A stretch of 64,000 nucleotides of DNA from an uncultured Prevotellaceae bacterium (GTDB lineage Bacteria > Bacteroidota > Bacteroidia > Bacteroidales > Bacteroidaceae). Below, one piece after another: positions 8,651-18,110 of this stretch. The stretch is from positions 62,001 through 126,000 of the forward strand of contig CACWMK010000002.1 in assembly GCA_902761905.1 (NCBI GenBank), read 5' to 3'. How positions within the stretch are numbered: position 1 is the first letter of the stretch; each line of letters begins with the position of its first letter. Both the position numbers and the translations under genes were made by a program. Below the pieces are notes generated by a model. That model was not told where the DNA came from and searched no databases. It saw only the letters and a list, made by a program, of their open reading frames with translations.

Positions 8651-9952
8651 ATGAAACAAAAACCGGATTTATCATTTTGGAAATTATGGAATCTTAGTTT
8701 TGGATTCTTTGGCGTACAGATAGCTTATGCCCTTCAGAGTGCTAACATTTCGCGTATATTCCGTACGCTTGGTGCCGACCCGCACTCGTTGAGTTTCTTC
8801 TGGATATTACCACCACTGATGGGTATCCTGGTTCAGCCTATCGTGGGAACACTGAGCGACAGAACCTGGACACGCTTTGGTCGTCGTATACCATACTTAT
8901 TTATAGGTGCACTTACTGCCGTAGCTGTGATGTGTCTGTTGCCAAATGCAGGTTCGCTGGGTCTTACCATATCGATGGTAATGATATTCGGTCTGCTCAT
9001 GCTGATGCTGCTTGACACCAGTATCAATATGGCCATGCAACCATTTAAGATGATGGTAGGCGACATGGTGAACGAGAAACAAAAGGGTAAGGCTTACTCT
9101 ATCCAGTCGTTCCTGTGTAATGCTGGTAGTGTGGTAGGATTCCTGTTCCCATTTATCTTCGCTTGGATAGGATTGAGCAATGTGGCTCCGGAGGGCGTTG
9201 TGCCCGATACTGTGATTTGGTCGTTCTATATTGGAGCTGCTATTCTGATATTATGTGTTGTGTACACCACTCTTAAGGTAAAGGAGTGGCCACCTCAGGA
9301 GTATGCTGAGTATAATCCTGTATCAGAGGAGAAAGAAGACTCGGGCAATTGGTTTGTATTGCTTAAGAATGCTCCATCGGCATTCTGGCGTATCGGACTG
9401 GTACAGTTCTTCAGTTGGGCTGCATTCCTGTATATGTGGACCTATGTGGTAGATGCCGTTTCGCTAACTGTCTGGGATACAGCTGATTCGGCTAGTGAGG
9501 CTTATCAGGTTGCTGGCAACTGGACTGGTGTACTCTACGCCATTCAGGCTATGGGCTCTGTTGCTTGGGCTGCACTCATCCCTCGATTCAAGAATATCAA
9601 GGTGGCTTATGCTGTAAGTATGGCCATAGGTGGTCTGGGCTTTGCACTTATCCCATTCTGTCCTGGTCAGTATCTTCAGATTATCCCATTCCTGCTAATA
9701 GGATGCGCATGGGCTGCACAGTTGGCTTGCCCGTTCACACTTGTTACCAACGCTCTTCAGGGCTACGGTCATATGGGAGCATATCTGGGACTGTTTAATG
9801 GAACCATCTGTGTGCCACAGATTGTTGCAGCTCTGCTGGGTGGATCCATCCTTACACTTGTAGGCAGCAATCAGGCTTACATGATGATAGTATCAGGCAT
9901 ACTGCTGGTAGCTGCTTCTTGTGCAGTATTCGGCATCAAGACTAAGAAGTGA
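8651..9952 (+). CDS. MFS transporter, SLC45/GPH-like (maltose or sucrose type)
   Basis: 433 residues, 12 predicted membrane spans, intracellular motif RFGRRIPY between TM2 and TM3 as in disaccharide transporters of the GPH/SLC45 group, and Asp-containing TM4 (LLMLMLLDTSINMAMQPFKMMVGD). It probably moves maltose or a related disaccharide across the inner membrane. It starts 30 bp after the LacI-type gene. Its TGA stop overlaps the GTG start of the next gene by 4 nt (GTGA), implying coupled translation. The link to the starch locus is inferred from operon partner and operator sites; sucrose is an alternative substrate. Confidence 0.87.
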   Translation: MKQKPDLSFWKLWNLSFGFFGVQIAYALQSANISRIFRTLGADPHSLSFFWILPPLMGILVQPIVGTLSDRTWTRFGRRIPYLFIGALTAVAVMCLLPNAGSLGLTISMVMIFGLLMLMLLDTSINMAMQPFKMMVGDMVNEKQKGKAYSIQSFLCNAGSVVGFLFPFIFAWIGLSNVAPEGVVPDTVIWSFYIGAAILILCVVYTTLKVKEWPPQEYAEYNPVSEEKEDSGNWFVLLKNAPSAFWRIGLVQFFSWAAFLYMWTYVVDAVSLTVWDTADSASEAYQVAGNWTGVLYAIQAMGSVAWAALIPRFKNIKVAYAVSMAIGGLGFALIPFCPGQYLQIIPFLLIGCAWAAQLACPFTLVTNALQGYGHMGAYLGLFNGTICVPQIVAALLGGSILTLVGSNQAYMMIVSGILLVAASCAVFGIKTKK

Positions 9953-12870
9953 ACCGTTTTGCGACGATCATATTAGCCGGCATGTTGTCGTTGGCCTGTT
10001 GGGCCAGCGGCAACATTCTTACTGAACGGTATAATCTGTCGTACATCAATCTCGACAACGGATTGCCACACAACAATGTGAGTTGGTTGTACAGCGATTC
10101 TAACGGGTTCTTGTGGATAGCAACTTATGGTGGCGGACTTGTACGCTACGACGGCTACGGTATGATGATGCCGATGCTGGGACTTAACAGTCTGTCGTGC
10201 AAGTCGATGACAGAGGATAGGTTTAAACGTCTGTGGGTTGCCTTTGATGAGGGCACTAATGTTATCGACCTGAATACTATGCTGCCCATAGTGCCAAAGA
10301 CATCCAAAGGAGACATTAGCGAACTATTGGCACAACCCAGTGTAAAAACCTATTGTGATGCACAAGGTCGCATCTGGCTTATTACTACTAAAGATGTAAA
10401 TCTGATATCGTTCGACGCTGATGGACAGATAAGTGATGTGACCACATATAACTATACAGGCAATACTCCAGATGTTAGTATATGTGATATAGAAGGCAAC
10501 GGAAGACCATGGATTGGTATTGACGGAGGCGTGTTTCGTATGGCTGAAAAGGATGGTAAACTTGTTCGTGAGGAGATCTCATCACTACTGAAACCACTTT
10601 ATGGCCTTTACATCACTGATATGCTTAAGCGTGGCAATGTGGTATGGTTCAGTACCAATCATGGCTTGTTTCGCTACGATCCTTATCTGCATAAGCTTGA
10701 CCAGATACCAGTACAAAATTTGTCGCATGAGTTCCTGTCTCGCCTGGCCTTGATGCCTGATAACACGCTGTTAGTAGGTTCATTGTGTGGAGTGAACATC
10801 TATCATGACAAGACCGACACCTTTACAGCATGGACTCAAGCCAGCAATCCACCGCTAAAAAACGACTTTGTACACAATCTTTGGATTGATAATGGTCTGA
10901 TATATATAGGTACTGAGGCTGGTGGAGTGGTGCGATTGGTGCCGCGCCAGTTGCTGTTGCAGAACAGTGTGCATACTACTGATCCAGGATCGCTGTCGCC
11001 AAATGCCGTAAATGCTATGTATGCTTCTGACGATGGTACGCTGTGGGTAGGTACGGTCGAGGGTGGCTTGAATCGCCGACCCAAGGGTGAGCGTGATTTT
11101 ATTCACTATACCAAAGCTAATTCGGCACTTCCTCATAATAGTGTATCTACTCTTACTGCTGATAAATACGGCCGACTGTGGATAGGCACCTGGGGAGGCG
11201 GCATCAGTTGGATAAACATGGCCGAGGCTAGGACTATAGTGGGATTGAATCTGCCTGATGAACAGGCACGTTTGCTGAACTTTATTGGTGCCATGGCTTA
11301 CGATCCCATCAATGATGGTATGTGGCTGGGTAGTAACGACGGACTTTTCTTCTATGATTTCAAGAAGAGTAAACTGATAGAACCATTTGAAGAGTGTCAA
11401 CTGGTTCGTGGATGTATCGGCTCAATAGTAACCAAGGATGGTTTTCTTTGGATGGGATGTATGCAGGGAGTAGTGATTGTCGACCTGAAATCGCAGAAGA
11501 ACGGCCGTTTTGAAACACGTAATATCCGCCATCTTCTGGCTGATCCTACATCTAAGATAGTAGACAAGATATCGTCATTCTGCGAGACAAGTGATGGTAC
11601 GCTTTGGCTTGGCAGTAATGGCTACGGATTATACAAACGTATACTTGACGAGAAAGGCGAAGAGCGTTTTGAAGTGCTGACTCAAGCTGATGGACTGGTA
11701 TATAACGGTGTGAAAGGTATAGTTGAAGACCGTAACGGTCGACTGTGGATTACCACTCAGAACGGTCTTTCGGTCTACGATCCAAGGCTTAAAGCATTTA
11801 CCAATTATTCGCAGCACGACGGTCTTATTAGTCCTCACTTCTACTGGAATTCGGCCATAAAGGATGCATCAGGCAATATATGTCTGGGAAGTGAGGTTGG
11901 ACTTATCGAGATGCTTGGCGAAAATGCTAATACACACTATCATGGTCACCTGACATTTACCCATCTGATGGTGGACAATCAGGATGCAATTGCTGGCAGT
12001 GACTATTTGAAAGAAGATATCACTGTGGCCAAGACCATTTGGTTGAAGGAAGGACACCGCTCGTTCTCGATAGATTTCTCGGCGCTCGATTATGGTTATG
12101 AGATGCAAGGCGTGTATAGTTACCGTATGAAGGGATTTGATAACGACTGGGTAGTGCTTAAACCAGGAGAGCACTCTGTACGATACAGTGCGCTGCCAGC
12201 AGGTAACTATACCTTTGAGGTTAACTATAAGTCGACCCAGACGGATGGCGATGGCGCCACTATATCGGTCGATGTAGTGGTTAAACCCTATTTCTGGCGC
12301 AGTTGGTGGTTCCGCATGTTGCTTGGTGTTATGTTTGTTGCGCTGATGGTATATATATATAATAGGTGGGTGACAATAGTTAAGCGTAAGGAGGCCGAAC
12401 AATTGCTTACACCTATCCGTAGGGTACTTGAGGAGTCAGACGATCCGCGCCAACTCCAGTCACGCATCCAGAATATTCTTGATAACCAACAGCGGTATAA
12501 TCAAAGCGTTACCAAGAGTGTTGAGGCCGATAAGGAGGAAGTTATGAAGAGCACCAAGCCATTCATGGAACGTGTGATGGAGATAATGGAGTCTCACTAT
12601 ATGGATTCTGAATTCGGTGTACAAGAGTTTTGCGATGCGCTTGGCATGAGCCGCACAGTAGCAAGCAAGCATCTTAACGCTGAAGCAGGCCTGCCTGTAG
12701 GACAGTTTATACGAAACTACCGACTTAATATGGCAAAGGAGATGCTATCATCTAAGACTAGCAATCGAAATATTACCGAGATAGCATATGCCGTAGGCTT
12801 CAACGATCCTAAATATTTCACCCGTTGCTTTACTAAACTATACGGAACTAATCCAAGTTCTTGGACTTGA
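9949..12870 (+). CDS. Propeller-sensor AraC-type regulator lacking kinase and receiver
   Basis: 973 residues starting with GTG inside the stop of the upstream gene (MNRFATIILAGMLSLACWASG). A signal/anchor is followed by two-component regulator propeller repeats to about residue 680 (NGFLWIATYGGGLVRYDG, DGTLWVGTVEGGLNR, GRLWIGTWGGGI, GRLWITTQNGLSVYD). A Y_Y_Y domain (about 690-775), one membrane span (787-807), a helical linker and an AraC HTH (872-973, ending ITEIAYAVGFNDPKYFTRCFTKLYGTNPSSW) complete it. Classical hybrid two-component systems have a histidine kinase and receiver between membrane span and HTH and are about 1300-1400 residues. Here only about 65 residues separate them, so it is a one-component membrane regulator. 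It directly precedes the arabinan-type susC and probably controls it, through the TTTTGTCC repeats at 12925-12971. Confidence 0.88.
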   Translation: MNRFATIILAGMLSLACWASGNILTERYNLSYINLDNGLPHNNVSWLYSDSNGFLWIATYGGGLVRYDGYGMMMPMLGLNSLSCKSMTEDRFKRLWVAFDEGTNVIDLNTMLPIVPKTSKGDISELLAQPSVKTYCDAQGRIWLITTKDVNLISFDADGQISDVTTYNYTGNTPDVSICDIEGNGRPWIGIDGGVFRMAEKDGKLVREEISSLLKPLYGLYITDMLKRGNVVWFSTNHGLFRYDPYLHKLDQIPVQNLSHEFLSRLALMPDNTLLVGSLCGVNIYHDKTDTFTAWTQASNPPLKNDFVHNLWIDNGLIYIGTEAGGVVRLVPRQLLLQNSVHTTDPGSLSPNAVNAMYASDDGTLWVGTVEGGLNRRPKGERDFIHYTKANSALPHNSVSTLTADKYGRLWIGTWGGGISWINMAEARTIVGLNLPDEQARLLNFIGAMAYDPINDGMWLGSNDGLFFYDFKKSKLIEPFEECQLVRGCIGSIVTKDGFLWMGCMQGVVIVDLKSQKNGRFETRNIRHLLADPTSKIVDKISSFCETSDGTLWLGSNGYGLYKRILDEKGEERFEVLTQADGLVYNGVKGIVEDRNGRLWITTQNGLSVYDPRLKAFTNYSQHDGLISPHFYWNSAIKDASGNICLGSEVGLIEMLGENANTHYHGHLTFTHLMVDNQDAIAGSDYLKEDITVAKTIWLKEGHRSFSIDFSALDYGYEMQGVYSYRMKGFDNDWVVLKPGEHSVRYSALPAGNYTFEVNYKSTQTDGDGATISVDVVVKPYFWRSWWFRMLLGVMFVALMVYIYNRWVTIVKRKEAEQLLTPIRRVLEESDDPRQLQSRIQNILDNQQRYNQSVTKSVEADKEEVMKSTKPFMERVMEIMESHYMDSEFGVQEFCDALGMSRTVASKHLNAEAGLPVGQFIRNYRLNMAKEMLSSKTSNRNITEIAYAVGFNDPKYFTRCFTKLYGTNPSSWT

Positions 12871-12875
12871 TTTAT

Positions 12876-12999
12876 CTCAAGATGGGCTCTTGATATATCT
12901 CAAGAGGTGGAAAATATGCGCCTTGGAGGACAAAAATCATTTTGTCCACCTATTAAATCGTTTTGTCCACCTCGTGCATCTATTATATACCTATCTTTG
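12876..12999 (+). promoter_or_regulatory. Control region of arabinan-type susC: TTTTGTCC repeats and -7 box
   Basis: GGAGGACAAAA (12925-12935, inverted) is followed by two direct copies of TTTTGTCCACC (12940-12950 and 12961-12971) spaced 21 bp, two helical turns. The -7 box TATCTTTG is at 12992-12999, 20 bp after the last repeat, so a protein bound there would touch the polymerase. Upstream, 12876-12906 holds three alternating CTCAAGA/TCTTGA elements, including the imperfect palindrome TATCTCAAGA/TCTTGATATA. The propeller regulator just upstream is the natural candidate to bind here. Confidence 0.6.
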
Positions 13000-13056
13000 C
13001 GGCAGATTTTTAAAATTCAACTAATTAAATTAATTCAAAACTTAAAACAATTGACA

Positions 13057-16000
13057 ATGAGAAAACATGTATTATTCTCTGCGATGCTGATGTTTGGTGC
13101 ACTGGGAGGTCTGTCGGCCTATCCTGTTCCTGCAATGGCATTAGTGGCACAGCAGACCATTAAGGTCAGCGGCCAGGTTGTAGACCAAGAGGGAGAACCG
13201 CTCATTGGAGCTACTGTTAAGTTGAAGGGAGCTCAGACGGGTGTTATCACCGACTTTGATGGTAATTTCACTATCAGTGTCCCCTCAAATGGAACTCTCG
13301 TAGTTAGCTACGTAGGTTACAAAGATCGCGAAATAGCTGTACGCGGACGCGCGATTATTGAAAAGATCGAGATGGAGTCAGACGACATGATGCTTGACCA
13401 GGTGGTGGTAGTTGGTTATGGTGTTCAGAAGAAGGCCGACCTCACTGGTTCTGTATCAATTGTAAACGCTGAAGAGTTGAAGCGCGTTTCGCACTCTAAC
13501 ATTTCTACAATGCTCGAAGGTAAGGTTGCTGGTGTACAGATTACCTCTGACGGTCAGCCTGGAGCCGACCCATCAGTACGTATCCGTGGTATCAGTACGC
13601 TGAACGGTAATCAGGCTCCTTTGTATGTTATCGATGGAGTACCTGTTGGTACTAGCATCCGCGACTTCTCTCCAAACGATATCGAGACCATCCAGGTGCT
13701 GAAAGATGCTTCGGCTGGTGCTATCTATGGTAGCCGCGCTGCTAACGGTGTGGTAATCATCACTACAAAGGGCGGTAAGAAGGAACAGCCACTTAAGGTC
13801 GACTATAAAGGCTACTTTGGTGTAGATAAGATTCAGAATGGAGTATACGATCTCACAGATGCAGACCAGTATAGTCAGTACCTAGGTGTCGCTGCTGATA
13901 ATGCAGGAGTCTTACTCCCTGGTGGTTACAGCCTTGGTGCCGATGGTAAGTATCACTTCCGTGATAACACCAATACCGACTGGCTCAGTGAGGCTTTTAA
14001 GACAGGAATTCGTCAGAATCATAGCGTAAACCTGAGTGGTGGTGGTCAGAATAATACCTATAATATTAGTCTTGATTACTATAATCAGAAGGGAACCCTC
14101 GAGGGTGCAGGTCCTAACTTTGAGCGTTACACTGCACGTGTAAACAACACTATGGACACCAAGTTCGTTAAGTTCCGCACCAGTCTGGTTTACTCTCATT
14201 CAGATCAGGACAACTTGGCCGTATCTAATGCCAATGAGTACGTACAGGGTCTGTATGGTAACCTGGGAAACGTATTGGGTGGTGTGCTCAATATGCAGCC
14301 AACTATTAAGGCTTACGATGAGTCTACGTGGGTGCTCGATGATATGGTAGGTTCTGCAAGTAGCTATAAGTACGATGCTTATGGTTACGGTGTGTACTAC
14401 GATACCGTACATGGTGATATCTCGGCCATGAACCCACTGCTCATCAACAAGATGCTTACACGTAACACTATCGTTGATCGTTTTGTTGGTACAGCATCTG
14501 CTGATGTTGACCTTCTTAATATGATAGGTATAAAGAGCAAGAACCATCAACTTACCTATAAGATCAACCTTTCTTATAGCACAACATCTTGTAACGATAA
14601 GACCTGGATTCCTGCATGGATTCAGAGTAACCGTGTATATCTGGCTAAGGAGAACGAGCGCCTGACTAAGGCTCATCGCAAATACACCGATGCACTGATT
14701 GAGAATACACTTACCTATGATGGCACTATTGATCTGCACCATGCAAACCTGGTAGTAGGTCAGACTTTCGAGCAGGAGAACACTAACACCATGTCGGCAA
14801 CAGGTGTAAACCTCTCTCAGCCTTACTTCCTGCAGTTGCAGAACGCAAGTTCTTGGAGTGCTGACAGCTATGAGTTCAAGCATACTCTGGCTTCATATCT
14901 TGCTCGTCTTAACTACGACTTCGACGGTAAGTACCTCATCTCTGGTATCATCCGCCGCGACGGTAGCTCACGTCTGTCAAAAGACATCCGTTGGGACACC
15001 TTCACCTCTGTATCTCTGGGTTGGCGTTTCGATAAGGAAAAGTTCTTCCCCATCGATCGTAATATCGTAAACATGTTTAAGCTACGCGCCAGCTATGGTG
15101 AGATAGGTAATGAGGCTTCTGTTGGTGACTATGCTACCGAGGCTACTATGGCACGTAACAACATGACATATAGCTTTGGTAACCAGCCAATCACAGGTTC
15201 GGCTATTTCTACATTCGTAAACGAGAACCTTACTTGGGAGAAGAGAAAGACAATGAACGTAGGTCTTGATCTGGCGTTCTTCAACAACCGCATAGAGTTC
15301 ACAGCCGAGTGGTATAAGAATAAGTCAGAGGATCTGCTTTACAATGTGCCTGTTCCTGCCAGTGCTGGTGTTGCCAACACTTCAGTAACCATGAATGCTG
15401 CCTCACTAGAGAACAGCGGATTGGAGTTCTCTTTGACCTATCGCAATAACGATCACGCTTTGAAGCACCAGATTAGTGCAAATCTGAGCACAGTGAACAA
15501 TAAGGTTACTTCACTCGGATTCGGAACTGAGAAGTATATCACTGGTTCATACATCACTGAAGTAGGACAAGAGGCTGGTAAATTCTATGGTTGGGACTAC
15601 CAGGGCATCATCCGCACTCAGGAACAGCTCGATGAGTTGAATGCTATCGCACAGGCTAATGGTCTTGAAGAGTACCAGCCTGGTGCACATGTAGGTGATT
15701 GCTATTATCGTGATATCAATGGTGATGGCCAGATTAACGGTGACGACCAGACTGTTCTGGGTAGCGGTCTGCCAAAAGTTAACTTCGGTCTGAGTGCACA
15801 TCTGGAGTACAAGATCTTTGATCTGAGCATCTCTACATTCGGTGCCCTTGGATATCATGTAAGTGATTACCTGTACAACACACTTAACTCTAGCTACGGC
15901 TATGGCAATAAGAGCGTTGATATCCTTGCTGCTAACCAGTGGGATGGTGGTACATACGTATCAAATATCCCCCGCACTTACCTCTCTAACAGTGCTACAC

Positions 16001-16275
16001 TGGCTTGGAACGACCTGTTCTGCAGCCGTCAGATTCAGAACGCTGCTTATTGGAAGATTGCCAACGTAGAGCTTGGATGCAATCTGCCTAACAAGTGGTT
16101 TGCCAACTACGTATCAGGCGTACGCCTCTATGTATCGGCTCAGAACCTCTTTACTTTCACTGGCTACAAGGGTTACAATGTCGACTATGCCGGCGGTACA
16201 TTCACTCCTGGCTACAACTACTGCTCGTATCCAACTGCCAGAAGCTTTATGGCTGGTCTGAACTTCACTTTCTAA
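13057..16275 (+). CDS. SusC/RagA-family TonB-dependent outer-membrane transporter (arabinan-type locus)
   Basis: 1072 residues from ATG 13057 (MRKHVLFSAMLMFGALGGLSA). The frame stays open upstream to 12907, but that extension crosses the promoter and would hide the signal peptide, so I chose 13057. Domains: carboxypeptidase-regulatory-like domain (IKVSGQVVDQEGEPLIGATVKLKG), TonB box and plug (DQVVVVGYGVQKKADLTGSV; RIRGISTLNGNQAPLYVIDGVPVG; GSRAANGVVIITTK), then a 22-strand barrel ending in aromatic-rich MAGLNFTF. It imports oligosaccharides with the SusD lid protein encoded 43 bp downstream. The GH43 arabinanase-like genes downstream suggest arabino-oligosaccharides. Confidence 0.95.
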   Translation: MRKHVLFSAMLMFGALGGLSAYPVPAMALVAQQTIKVSGQVVDQEGEPLIGATVKLKGAQTGVITDFDGNFTISVPSNGTLVVSYVGYKDREIAVRGRAIIEKIEMESDDMMLDQVVVVGYGVQKKADLTGSVSIVNAEELKRVSHSNISTMLEGKVAGVQITSDGQPGADPSVRIRGISTLNGNQAPLYVIDGVPVGTSIRDFSPNDIETIQVLKDASAGAIYGSRAANGVVIITTKGGKKEQPLKVDYKGYFGVDKIQNGVYDLTDADQYSQYLGVAADNAGVLLPGGYSLGADGKYHFRDNTNTDWLSEAFKTGIRQNHSVNLSGGGQNNTYNISLDYYNQKGTLEGAGPNFERYTARVNNTMDTKFVKFRTSLVYSHSDQDNLAVSNANEYVQGLYGNLGNVLGGVLNMQPTIKAYDESTWVLDDMVGSASSYKYDAYGYGVYYDTVHGDISAMNPLLINKMLTRNTIVDRFVGTASADVDLLNMIGIKSKNHQLTYKINLSYSTTSCNDKTWIPAWIQSNRVYLAKENERLTKAHRKYTDALIENTLTYDGTIDLHHANLVVGQTFEQENTNTMSATGVNLSQPYFLQLQNASSWSADSYEFKHTLASYLARLNYDFDGKYLISGIIRRDGSSRLSKDIRWDTFTSVSLGWRFDKEKFFPIDRNIVNMFKLRASYGEIGNEASVGDYATEATMARNNMTYSFGNQPITGSAISTFVNENLTWEKRKTMNVGLDLAFFNNRIEFTAEWYKNKSEDLLYNVPVPASAGVANTSVTMNAASLENSGLEFSLTYRNNDHALKHQISANLSTVNNKVTSLGFGTEKYITGSYITEVGQEAGKFYGWDYQGIIRTQEQLDELNAIAQANGLEEYQPGAHVGDCYYRDINGDGQINGDDQTVLGSGLPKVNFGLSAHLEYKIFDLSISTFGALGYHVSDYLYNTLNSSYGYGNKSVDILAANQWDGGTYVSNIPRTYLSNSATLAWNDLFCSRQIQNAAYWKIANVELGCNLPNKWFANYVSGVRLYVSAQNLFTFTGYKGYNVDYAGGTFTPGYNYCSYPTARSFMAGLNFTF

Positions 16276-16318
16276 AGTGATGAATAGTATATATAACTAA
16301 GAATAAAGGATTAAGAAT

Positions 16319-18064
16319 ATGAAACTACATAAAATTTCACTGGCTGTACTGGTAGGTCTTGGCGCGCTCACTTCGTGCGAAAGCAAGTTGGATGTGTCAA
16401 ACCCCAACCAGCAGACCACAGCCACATTCGGCAATGATGTCGAGTCATTAGAGGAGAATGTGATTGCTGCATACAACCACATTCGTATGGAGGGAACCTA
16501 TGCCCGTGTAGGCTATACCCTCGATGTATGTCGCGGTGATGAGGTATGGAACTCATCTCAGGTATGGTACATGCCTTTCGATGATCTTAATGCACCTTTC
16601 ACCGATGAGATCGGTCAGTGGTCATGGCGCGATTGGTATTACACCATCAACGTATGTAACTACACCATCTCACGTTGTGGCGAAGATAATTCTGCACTTT
16701 CTGAGACAATGAAGCGCATCAAGGGACAGATGCTGTTCCTGCGCGGTCTTGCATACTACAACCTTACAGGTTACTATCAGAATCCTATTCTGATTACAGA
16801 CTATAATACATATTCTACACTCGACGGTCTCTATGGTACAAACAGCACCTACGATGAGGCTTGGGATCAGGTAGAGAAAGACTTTGCCGAGGCAATGACT
16901 CTGCTGCCTAGCCGTGATGCAGGTGGACAGTGGGCGAAAGGTCGTGCCACATGTGGTGCCGCTGCAGGCTACTATGCCCGTGCTCTGATGATGCGTCATA
17001 AGTACAGCGAAGCTCTCACCGTACTTAAGGATATCATCGGTGGAAAGTATGGCACATATAAGCTGATGGCTAACTATGGCGACAACTTCCGTGAGGGTTC
17101 TGCTTACGAGAACAACGCAGAGAGTCTGTTCGAGGTTCAGTACCTGGACTATGGTTCACAGGGTACCGACGATGAGTGGACACCAGTAAACACCAGTCCT
17201 AACGCTACTCAGGGACATGCTATCGAGAGTAACTATGGTCCTGGCGATATGGGTGGATGGGCTGACCTGTCAGCATCTCCTTGGCTCTATCAGCTGTTCA
17301 AGGCAGAGAAGACTACCAGTGGAACACTTGATCCACGTCTGTATTGGACTATTGGTACATACGAGCCTGAGTGGGAAGGATTTGAGTATGGCAACGTTTG
17401 CTATACTGTTCCAATGACTGCTGATGCTCCTGTAGTAACAAACAACAACTATGGTGGACTGCCAATAGCAAAGAACACCAACCTGCGTACAGGTCTTTAC
17501 GACAAGGTGGTAACAGGTCTGCACTGCGGTATCAACCTTCGCATGATGCGTTACTCTGACGTACTGCTTCGTGCCGCTGAGTGCGAGAACGAGGTTAACG
17601 GTCCTACACAGCAGGCTATCGACTGGATTAACCAGGTTCGTAATCGCGCCGGTCTGGCCGACCTGAAGTTGGCTGACTTTGCTGGAAATGCTGATAAGCT
17701 GTTCGAACAGATTGCTAACGTAGAGCGTCCAAAGGAGTTCGGATGTGAGTGGGGCCGTGGTTTCGACCTCGTACGCTGGGGATTCTTCTATAGTGCTGAT
17801 CGTTTGCAGCAGATCAAGGAGCACGGCACATTCCGTCGTACCAATGACAAGACTCGTGTGAAGGAGCCTGTAAGCTACTCTGAGGTAGGATCAGATCCAG
17901 AGCTCAAGAGTTCATACGACAGTTGGATTCAGGGTCATGAGTTCTTCCCAATCTATCAGGGAACACTTAATGATAACCCCAACCTGGTGGGTAACTCTGC
18001 CAACAAGAGCGAGAGTAATGCTGACAAGCTTTACGGTCCTGTTCACCCAGTCGTAAAACTCTAA
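16319..18064 (+). CDS. SusD/RagB-family outer-membrane lipoprotein (arabinan-type locus)
   Basis: 581 residues with lipoprotein signal peptide and lipobox Cys (LGALTSCES). TPR-like SusD fold is supported by LFLRGLAYYNLTGYYQNPILI near residue 140, by RMMRYSDVLLRAAECENEVNG and INQVRNRAGL in the second half, and by the conserved C-terminal FFPIYQGTLNDNPNL. It would cap the SusC barrel of the preceding gene and bind glycan at the cell surface. Confidence 0.95.
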   Translation: MKLHKISLAVLVGLGALTSCESKLDVSNPNQQTTATFGNDVESLEENVIAAYNHIRMEGTYARVGYTLDVCRGDEVWNSSQVWYMPFDDLNAPFTDEIGQWSWRDWYYTINVCNYTISRCGEDNSALSETMKRIKGQMLFLRGLAYYNLTGYYQNPILITDYNTYSTLDGLYGTNSTYDEAWDQVEKDFAEAMTLLPSRDAGGQWAKGRATCGAAAGYYARALMMRHKYSEALTVLKDIIGGKYGTYKLMANYGDNFREGSAYENNAESLFEVQYLDYGSQGTDDEWTPVNTSPNATQGHAIESNYGPGDMGGWADLSASPWLYQLFKAEKTTSGTLDPRLYWTIGTYEPEWEGFEYGNVCYTVPMTADAPVVTNNNYGGLPIAKNTNLRTGLYDKVVTGLHCGINLRMMRYSDVLLRAAECENEVNGPTQQAIDWINQVRNRAGLADLKLADFAGNADKLFEQIANVERPKEFGCEWGRGFDLVRWGFFYSADRLQQIKEHGTFRRTNDKTRVKEPVSYSEVGSDPELKSSYDSWIQGHEFFPIYQGTLNDNPNLVGNSANKSESNADKLYGPVHPVVKL

Positions 18065-18110
18065 GTGATAAAGTAAGAATTAAGGTTTAAGAAATAAGAA
18101 TTGTAAGATT

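Noticed and set aside
12907-13056. Upstream in-frame extension of the arabinan-type SusC start
   Set aside because: It spans the TTTTGTCC repeats and the -7 box and would bury the signal peptide. ATG 13057 gives a normal signal.
14200-14883. Antisense open frame of 227 residues inside susC
   Set aside because: Composition is that of a shadow frame opposite a strong coding gene. No family features, no promoter.
16280-16288. A further copy of the decamer motif (ATGAATAGT) between susC and susD
   Set aside because: Single, one base short, with no partner at 19 or 36 bp; chance is likely.
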